This document shows positions 56,690-64,000 of a DNA stretch of 64,000 nt, in pieces. The position numbers were made by a program, and so were the translations under genes. A model generated the notes under the pieces. That model was not told the DNA's origin and made no database searches. It saw only the letters and a program-made list of their open reading frames with translations. The stretch is taken from positions 27,720,501 to 27,784,500 of the forward strand of contig CM067541.1 in the NCBI GenBank assembly GCA_034509755.1. Direction: 5' to 3'. Origin of the DNA: Anisodus tanguticus (taxonomy: Eukaryota > Streptophyta > Magnoliopsida > Solanales > Solanaceae). Each line of letters opens with the position of its first letter. The stretch's first letter is position 1.

Positions 56690-58200
56690 AGTGTATGTTC
56701 GTCAGGTAGTTGACCACAGACCCCAGCAGGTAGAGGCAGAGACAGAGGGGTAGCGTCCAGTTCAGGCGGTGGTCAGAACTGCATACATGCTCTATCAAGT
56801 CGACAGGACTTAGAGTCATCTTTAGATGTTGTTAAAGGTATACTATTTGTCTTAACTTATGATGTCTGTGTATTGATAGATCCTAACTACACTTTGTCTT
56901 TTTTCATGTCCTTTGTTGCTAGCAAGTTTGGAATAGATCCAGAGTTATTATCTATGGCGTATGAATTGGCTATACCGGTTGGTGATACTATTGTGGCTAG
57001 ATGAGTTTATCGAGATTGTATGGTGACAATTTGTAACCGTCATACTTTAAGATAATCTAGAAGAGTTTCCAATGGTTGATTTTGATGTTATTATAGTTAT
57101 AGATTGGTTGGCTTCATGTTATGCTAATGTTAATTATTGAACAAAGACTGTCAAGTTCTGCTCCAGGTGAGCCGACCCTACAATGGAAGGGTAATTTAGC
57201 ATCGCTAAAGAGCAGGTTATTTCCTACCTCAAGACATGAAATATGATTTCCAAGAGCTATATTTATCACCTAGTACGACTCAAAGATGCGAATGTAGAGC
57301 CTCCAACCCTTTAGTCTATTCTTGTTGTGAATGCATTTCTAGATGTATTTGTAGATACTTTATAGATATCTATTCCTCCTTATAGAATGACTCATACTGA
57401 ACTAAGGTAGTTCAAAGAACAAGTACAAGATTTGATGGAAAAGGGCTTTAACACGCCTAATACTATAACGTAGGGCACACACTGGTACTATTTGTTTGCA
57501 AGAAAGATAGTTCCTTGAGAATGTGAAATGACTATGAAGAACTTAATAAGGTTACTATTAAGAATAAATATCCACTTCCTAGGATCAATGATCTATTTGA
57601 TCAATTGTAGGGTGCCATGTATTTCTCAAAGATTGATTTGAGATCCGAGTCTCACCAGTTTAAGGGCTAAGAAGAATGATATATCCAAGACAACCTTCAG
57701 GATTAACTTTGGCCACTTTGAGTTTCTTATGATGTCTTTTGGCCTTATTAATGCACTAGCGGCCTTCATGGACTTAATGAATCGCATCTTCATGTCGTTC
57801 TTGGATGTCATTGTGATTGTATCCGTTGATGATATTATGATTTATTCACGTACAGAGGTAGATCATGCAGATAATTTGCGAGCGATATTACAGATGCTCC
57901 AGGATCGTAAGTTGTATGACAAGTTCTCTAAATGTGAGTTCTGGAGAACTTAGTTGCTTTTTTGGGCCATATAGTTTGTTCAGAAGGTATTAAAGTGGAT
58001 AATCAAAAGATTGAGGATGTAAAGAATTCGCCGAGGCCCACGACTCCTATTGAGGTATGTAGTTTCTTAGGCTTGGCAAGTTATTATCGGAGGTTTGTGG
58101 AAGGGTTTTCTTCTATCTCTGCAACTCTGAAAAAGCTCACGCACCAGAAAACCAAGTTCCAGTAGTCAGATGCGTGTGAACGAAGTTTCCAAGAGTCCTA
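56690..58200 (+). pseudogene. pol: Gypsy pol, first partial copy (protease to RNase H start)
   Basis: Gag end and retropepsin-like region at 56740-57150 (ALSSRQDLESSLDVVKGILF-like in pieces). RT follows with stops (KYPLPRINDLFDQL near 57570, FGLINALAAFMDLMNRIF 57740, VSVDDIMIYS 57826). RNase H connector at 57962-58165 (GHIVCSEGIKVDNQKIE, FLGLASYYRRFVEGF). It ends at SDACERSF near 58195 and switches back to protease sequence. Confidence 0.82.
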
Positions 58201-61200
58201 GTGTCTACACCAGTTGGAGAGATCGTCATAGCTAGGCGTGTGTATAAGGGTTGCCGAGTTAGAGTCTATCACCGCAGTACTGTAGTAGACTTAGTAGAGT
58301 TAGAGTTAGTGGAGTTCTATGTAATCATGGGCATGGATTGGTTGTCATCATGTTATGCCACAATATATTGTAGAACCAAAATAGTGAGTTTTGAATTTCC
58401 TAGTGAACCAGATTTAAAATGGAAGGGTGATGCAGTAGAGCCTTGGGGTAGGTTAATTTCCTATCTTAAGGCCAGAAAGATGATATCTAAGGGGTACATT
58501 TATCAGCTAGTTTGAGTCAAGGATGCAGATACCCAGACTCCAACTCTTCAATCCGTATTAATTGTCAACGAGTTTCTAGAAGTCTTTCAAGAAGATCATC
58601 TCAGACTCTCTCTCGATAGGGAGATTGACTTTGAGATTGATTTACTTCACGACACTAAGACAATATCTATTACGCCATACAGAATGGCTCTAATGAAGTT
58701 AAGAGAATTAAAGGCCCAATTGAAAGATCTTCTAGCTAAGGGATTTATAATACCAAGTCTCTCACCTTGGGGCACACTACTCTTTTTTGTCCAAAATAAG
58801 GATGGGTCCTTGCGTATGTGCATTGAGTACTACCAGCTGAACAAGGTTGCCATCAAGAAAAAGTATCCTCTTCCCAGAATCGATGGCTTATTTGATCAAC
58901 TTTAGGGTACCCAGTATTATTCCAAGATTGACCTATGATCAGGGTACCATCAGGTAAAGGCTAAGGAAGTTGATATTCCTAAAATATATTTTAGGACTCA
59001 TTATAGGCTTTTTGAATTTTTGGTGATGTCGTTCGAGTTGACGAATGCACCAGCATCTTTCATGGATTTTATGAACACGGTCTTCAAGCCATATCTAAAC
59101 TGATTCGTTCTTGTGTTTACTGATGACATCCTTTTGTATTCTTGTAATGAGGCGGATTATGCAGAGCATCTCAGAATAGTGATGTAGACACTTCGGGATC
59201 GCGAGCTGTACACAATTTTCAAAGTGTGAATTTTGGCTGAAATCAATAGCGTTCTAGGCCATTGTATTTCAGGGGAAGTCGTGAAAATGGATTTTCAGAA
59301 AATAGAAGCCGTAATGAATTGGCCCTGACCCACCTCAGCATCAAAGATTAGAATTTTATTGGGCCTAGTAGGATATTACAAGAATTTCATGGATGTTTTT
59401 TTCTTCAATCTCAGCTCTGTTAACTACATTGACTCTGAAAAATGTCAAATTCCAATGGTCAGATGCTTGTGAGAAAATTTTGAAGAGTGAAGATGAGGTT
59501 GACTTCTGCTATAGTTTTAATACTACCAGAGGGAACGAAAGGGTTCGTTGTATATTGTGACACTTCAGGAGTTGGTCTTGGGTGGGTTTTAATATAGCAT
59601 GTCAACATTGTAGCCTATGCATCCAGACAACTTAAACCTCAAGAGAAGAATTATCCGAGTAATGATTTGGAGTTAGAATCAATAGTGTTCACACTGAAGA
59701 TTTTATGTCACTACTTGTATGGGGTTCACGTTGATATTTTCACCGATCACAAGAGCCTTCAGTACATTTTTACGCAAAGAGAGTTGAATCTCAGACAGAG
59801 GAGATGGATCGAATTACTTAAGGATGATGATGTAGATATTCTCTATCATCCAGAAAAGGAGAATGTCATGGCTGATGCTCTTAGTCGGCGTTCCATGAGG
59901 AGCTTTGCTCATGTTGAGGCCGATAAGAGGACCATGGTAAAGGAAGTCCACCGTTTTACTTTTCTAGGAGTTCAAGTTTTGGACTCCAAAGATAGTGGTG
60001 TTGTTGTTCAGAACATGGCAGAATCCTCTTAGTGGCCGAAGTGAAGGAAAAACAATTTAATGATTCATACTTGTTACAACTGAGAGAGATAATTCACAAG
60101 CATAGGATGGTGACTTTTGAATAAGAGGGAGATGATGGTACCTTAAGGTACCAGGGACGATTATGTGTCCCAGATGATGATGGAGTTAGAGAAAGGATCA
60201 TGTCAGAAGCCCATAATTCCAGGTATTCTATTCACCCAGGTTCCACAAAGATTTACCATGGCTTTAAAGAGATTTATTGGTGGAACGCTATGAAAAAGAA
60301 TGTTGTAGATTTTGTGGCTAAGTGTTTGAATTGTCAGCAAGTGAAAGCCGAACACTAAAGGCCCGGTGGTTTGGCTTAGAACATAGACATTCCTGTTTGG
60401 AAATGGGAGATGATCAATATGGATTTCATAACAGGTTTACCCCTCTTTTCGGAAGCATTATTCAATTTGGATGATCGTAGACCAACTTACCAAGTTAGAA
60501 CACTTTTTGCCAGTGAAAACTACTTACTCAGTAGAGACTATGCCAAGTTATATATTCAGAAAATCATCGGACTGCATGGGACCCCAGTGTCTATCATTTC
60601 ACATCATGTTGCCTAGTTCACAATAAATTTTTGGAAATGCTTTCAGAATGGATTAGGCATGAGAGTGAACCTTAGTACAACTTTTCATCCTAAAAAAATT
60701 GGCCAGGCAGAGTGCACTATTCATACCCTTGAGGATATGTTGAGGGCATGTGTATTTGATTTTAAAGATAATTGTGATGATCACTTATCTCTCATAGAAT
60801 TTTCCTATAATAACAGTTATCACTCTAACATCAAGATGACACCTTTCGAGGCTCTATATGGGCACTGGTGTAGATCTCTAATTGGATGGTTTGAAGTTGG
60901 TGAACCAGAATTGTTGGGACCAGATTTGGTCTACCAGGCTATGGAGAAATTTAAGAGCATTTGAAAATAGCCATGAGCTACCAGAAGTCCTATTCAAACG
61001 TATGTCGTAGAAATTTGGAACTTCAGGTTGATGACTGGGTGTTCTTGAAAGTTTCACCCATGAAAGAAGTTATGATATTTGGGAAGAAGGGGAAGCTCAA
61101 TATCCATTACATTGGGCCGTATAGGATCCTACGAAGGATCGGACATGTGGATTATGATTTAGAGTTGCCATAAGAGTTGGTTGATGTACACCCAGTGTTT

Positions 61201-61250
61201 CACATCTCTATGTTGAAAAAGTTCATGGGCGACCCATCTCTTGTTGTTCC
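58201..61250 (+). pseudogene. pol: Gypsy pol, second copy (protease, RT, RNase H, integrase)
   Basis: 58201-58515: protease C-half (YVIMGMDWLSSCYATIYCRT). 58684-59220: RT with GSLRMCIEYYQLNKV, KYPLPRIDGLFDQL and a degenerate catalytic box VFTDDILLYS. 59667-60032: RNase H (VDIFTDHKSLQYIFTQRELN, MADALSRRSM). 60190-60360: integrase zinc finger (CLNCQQVKAEH). 60410-60964: integrase core, incomplete. 60961-61173: C-terminal domain. At least ten stops or frameshifts interrupt it. Confidence 0.85.
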
Positions 61251-61379
61251 TACATAAATCACAAGAGTCAAAGATAGCTCTTGATCATCAGGTTCGCAAG
61301 TTGAGAATCAAGGAAATTGCTTATGTGAAAGTCAAGAAGAAAATGTTTAAGGTAACTAACCATTTCATTTAGACCTTAT

Positions 61380-63620
61380 ATTATAAGCTTTATGTTCTCA
61401 GTATTCAGCCAATTCAGTTTTCATTTAGTACAGTACTTATTCAGTTCAGTACCTATTTAGTTCAGTATTTATGTGTTCACGGTAGTTCAGTGCCTGCATA
61501 TTCCCGTTAGTCGCATTTATGATCTAGCGTTAGCCATATATGTAACCAAGACAATCATTCGAGGGAGAAAGATCCCAACATGGAGATAATTAACACCTCG
61601 TATCTCGGGCTAAGGTTCGACCCGTAAGATGGATGTAATGTCTTATGGATTAGTTACTTTCTATTTATGATTAAAATAATTTGCATTACTTTTAAAGGCT
61701 ATGTTTCGAAGTAATATGAGTGTTTGGAAGTGGAACGAAATGAGTTAAAAATAATTAGAATGATTGGGGTGAAATCAGTAGCGAGTGTTGCAGCGATCAA
61801 ATGTTTACCGTTGTGATGGTGCAAAATTCTCGTAGGAAGTCACGAACATTGCGGGGACAAAACATTGACTGTTGAGATGGGCGACGCTGAAGCTAAAATA
61901 TTAAGTACAAAAATTCAACATTTTAAGATCAATTCCACACTTTCTTTGGACGACTTTGAGAAAGAAAAACAAACCCCAAGACCTAGCACAAAGTTTCTCT
62001 CTTCCTCTTATCCTCTTACATCAAGGTAAGATCATTCCTCTAATTCTTAATCGATTCTAGTATTAATTTCACGATTCTTTATAAGATTAAACCTTGGGAA
62101 TTCGTAGATTCTTGCTTGAGTCTTTATCTTAGACAAGAAACCCTAAAATCTGAAATTCAAGATTTGGATATCAAAGGTAATACCTTAATCCTTTAATTGA
62201 TTATAACTTTATATTGATGATTATAGATTATAAGTTCATGGGACATAAGTTGATCGGTTGATAGAAAAACATAAACAATTGTAAAATTGAGTGGTTTATT
62301 GTTGATTGTCGATTAAAGGTGTTGTTTATGTTATGGGTGATGAAGAATGGTATTGACTGTAGGAATATAAAATTGTAGAATCACCTAGAAGCAAGATGAT
62401 GGGTAATTGGGTGAAGAAAACACCATTAATGAAGGTTGTGAAGCTTTATGCCCACCAAGTGTTTGATAAAATGCCTAGATGGCCAAAAGTAGAGTATTAT
62501 TGCTAATGTTGATTCCACTGGTTTATAATGCTAAAGATTAAAGTCAAAAGGGAGTGACGAACGTTGTATTACACCCAGGAGACAGAAGTTAATATATCTG
62601 AGGCTAACTCTCTACGTTTGGGAATTTTAATGATTCTCCCTACGTAACGTTCTTTTACAATGTTACGAATTGCTTCTGAAATATAGTTAAGCTTAGTTCG
62701 TTGAATAGTTGCAGAACTTCTATTCCCTATTTTCGTAATCGTTCATGACTTTTATTCCAAACGTTAAGGGTTTAGTACGTAATCAATAAAGACTTGTGTT
62801 TGATACCCATGAGTCTCGATTTAGAATACTCAGCATGCTTATAAATAGTTAAAGCTTCAGGTCTCATAATCAGTTCAAAAATATATGTCTAAATGAATCA
62901 TTGCTCAGTATGACAGTGTTGTACCTTTCAGCATAATTCTTAGTTCTTTATTTAAATTTTTTAATGTTGAATACCTGTATTGGGCCTGAGGCCACATTTT
63001 AAGTATATGTATACTTGAGCCCGACGTCACAAATTTGTGCCCATATATTGGGCCTGAGGCCACAATTTATTTTTTCAGTTAAACATGTGATTCTCTATTT
63101 CATAACAGAAAGTATTCATATTCTTTAATTTTTTTGTTCACTTCAGTTATCAGTTTCAACATTTGTAGTTCTTTCTTTCAGTTGCTTTACATACTAGTGC
63201 AATTCAAATGTACTAACATCTCTTTTTGCCCAGGGTCTACATCTCGCGAGACAGGTAATGATTTACAGGTTGACGACTCAACTCGCTAGGTTCCAATATT
63301 AGCTGATTTGGTGAGCCCCAATCTTTTGGGGTGTTATCTTATTTATAGTCTTTAGTTATTTAAGACAGTTAGGTATGTGGGAGCCATTGTCCCGGTTATA
63401 GTCAGTACTTCATTATTCTTAGATTCATAGACTAGAACAATAGTTAGTCAATATTTAGCAGGCTTTTATGTTAGCCATGTTGGCTACATTTATACTCTTC
63501 ATATTATTTTTGCACAGTATATACCATATGTTGATTTAGCTAGTCTGTTGGTTTGCTCGGTCACATACAGCCAGACACCGAGTGTTGTGCTACGTCCTAG
63601 CCATGGTTTAGGGCGTGACA
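61380..63620 (+). repeat. 3' LTR of the gypsy element (left border uncertain)
   Basis: It contains TTCAGT-rich repeats (61400-61490), the CTCATCGGG-like CCTCGTATCTCGGG motif, a spliced-leader-like CATCAAGGTAAGATCATTCC (62020) and a duplicated ATTGGGCCTGAGGCCACA (62975 and 63047). It ends GGGCGTGACA. These are usual in long chromovirus LTRs, but there is no 5' LTR to fix the start; 61380-61600 may be internal. Confidence 0.6.
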
Positions 63621-64000
63621 CCGAGGACCCCATTCTCATCAACCTAAAAAGTCGTGGTTGCCTTTATTTGAATACGCTCTTTGATTTTCCCTAAAATGGG
63701 ATCTTCCTATTGACGCTCCTTAACTTCTGACATAAGTGATGACTCCGCTACATTCTGAATTGTAAGGCTCCCATCATCACAATCCATCAATTGGACTACC
63801 AAATTGGCCAGCTGGTAGAATACCCTAGTCCATTCCTTCTTTTAGATTCGCAGACATGCCAGAATTCCTATATATTTGCGACTAAGCGCATATGCTACCA
63901 CGTTAGCCTTATCGGGATTATATAGGATATCCACGTCGTAATACTTTAATAATTCTTGCCATCCTCTTTGCCTCAAGTTCAGTTCCTTCTGTTTAAATAT
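63621..64000 (-). pseudogene. pol: Antisense gypsy RNase H / integrase-linker fragment
   Basis: On the minus strand from 64000 the frame reads QKELNLRQRGWQELLKYYDV and then ANVVAYALSRKY, the end of a Ty3-gypsy RNase H, followed by the linker to integrase. It continues beyond the window. It starts directly at the end of the plus-strand LTR. Confidence 0.8.

Larger units (their letters stand above)
52434..56690 (+). mobile_element. Ty1-copia element, Ale/RE1-like (copia-4), 3'-truncated
   Basis: It has a primer site, gag and pol in copia order, but the sequence changes to Ty3-gypsy near 56690 inside RNase H and no 3' LTR exists. It resembles copia-3 in gag and integrase motifs but is more decayed: the protease motif reads MDTCAISH and the RT box is YVDA rather than YVDD. 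It was probably cut by recombination with, or insertion of, the gypsy sequence. Confidence 0.85.
56690..63620 (+). mobile_element. Ty3-gypsy element, recombinant, with long 3' LTR
   Basis: Pol order is protease, RT, RNase H, integrase, which defines Ty3-gypsy. The late integrase motif GPYRILRRIGHVDYDLELP and VHPVFHISMLKKF are typical of plant chromoviruses (Tekay/Del), but only a few residues of a chromodomain-like tail remain. No 5' LTR or gag start is present. The protease-RT part occurs twice in a row (junction near 58200). The 3' border is placed at GGGCGTGACA (63620). Confidence 0.82.

Noticed and set aside
1..64000. tRNA genes, rRNA, CRISPR arrays, bacterial-type operons or defence systems
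   Set aside because: Nothing of the kind was seen; repeats are eukaryotic transposons, LTRs and microsatellites.

Overview
The window is plant nuclear DNA, almost certainly Solanaceae and probably Nicotiana. The base composition is AT-rich. It carries SINE and RTE-LINE ends typical of nightshades, and an endogenous pararetrovirus with four-ORF organisation resembling tobacco vein clearing virus (Solendovirus). The genus is inferred; no tRNA, rRNA, CRISPR or prokaryotic operon is visible.

Layout. 1-6226: old Ty1-copia element on +, 5' LTR cut by the window edge (copia-1). 6913-7708: hAT-type MITE with a perfect 8-bp target duplication. 7910-8500: block that is C-rich, then G-rich. 9661-13660: decayed RTE-clade LINE on -. 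14.7-19.3 kb: AT-rich spacer with a possible and a probable solo LTR and a SINE/LINE tail. 20.2-33.8 kb: rearranged endogenous caulimovirid, two head-to-tail copies on - (A, 20.2-28.6 kb; B, 28.6-33.5 kb) ending in a head-to-head inverted fragment. 34183-39087: complete but decayed Ale/RE1-like copia element on + (copia-3). 39267-45869: complete but decayed copia element on - with a perfect 5-bp target duplication (copia-2). 45.9-50.1 kb: spacer with two adjacent tRNA-type SINEs. 50.6-51.8 kb: the only convincing host gene, an IBH1-like atypical HLH regulator with a probable 5'-UTR intron. 52.4-56.7 kb: 3'-truncated copia element (copia-4). 56.7-63.6 kb: chimeric Ty3-gypsy element with a duplicated protease-RT segment and a long 3' LTR. 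63621-64000: antisense gypsy pol fragment.

How the parts relate. No transposon or viral reading frame is intact; each has stops or frameshifts, so these are fossils, not active systems. The viral copies share a disabling stop codon, so they probably derive from one defective ancestor. The virus keeps a promoter-like TATA region and a cysteine array with the spacing described for badnaviruses. The HLH gene appears complete; its putative leader intron holds a small CACTA-like element.

I found no clearly new biological system. The most interesting features are the architecture of the viral array, the CACTA-like insertion in the HLH leader intron, the hAT MITE built of GGATCC-like repeats and the recombinant gypsy element. 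All calls come from reading the sequence; no database search was possible.
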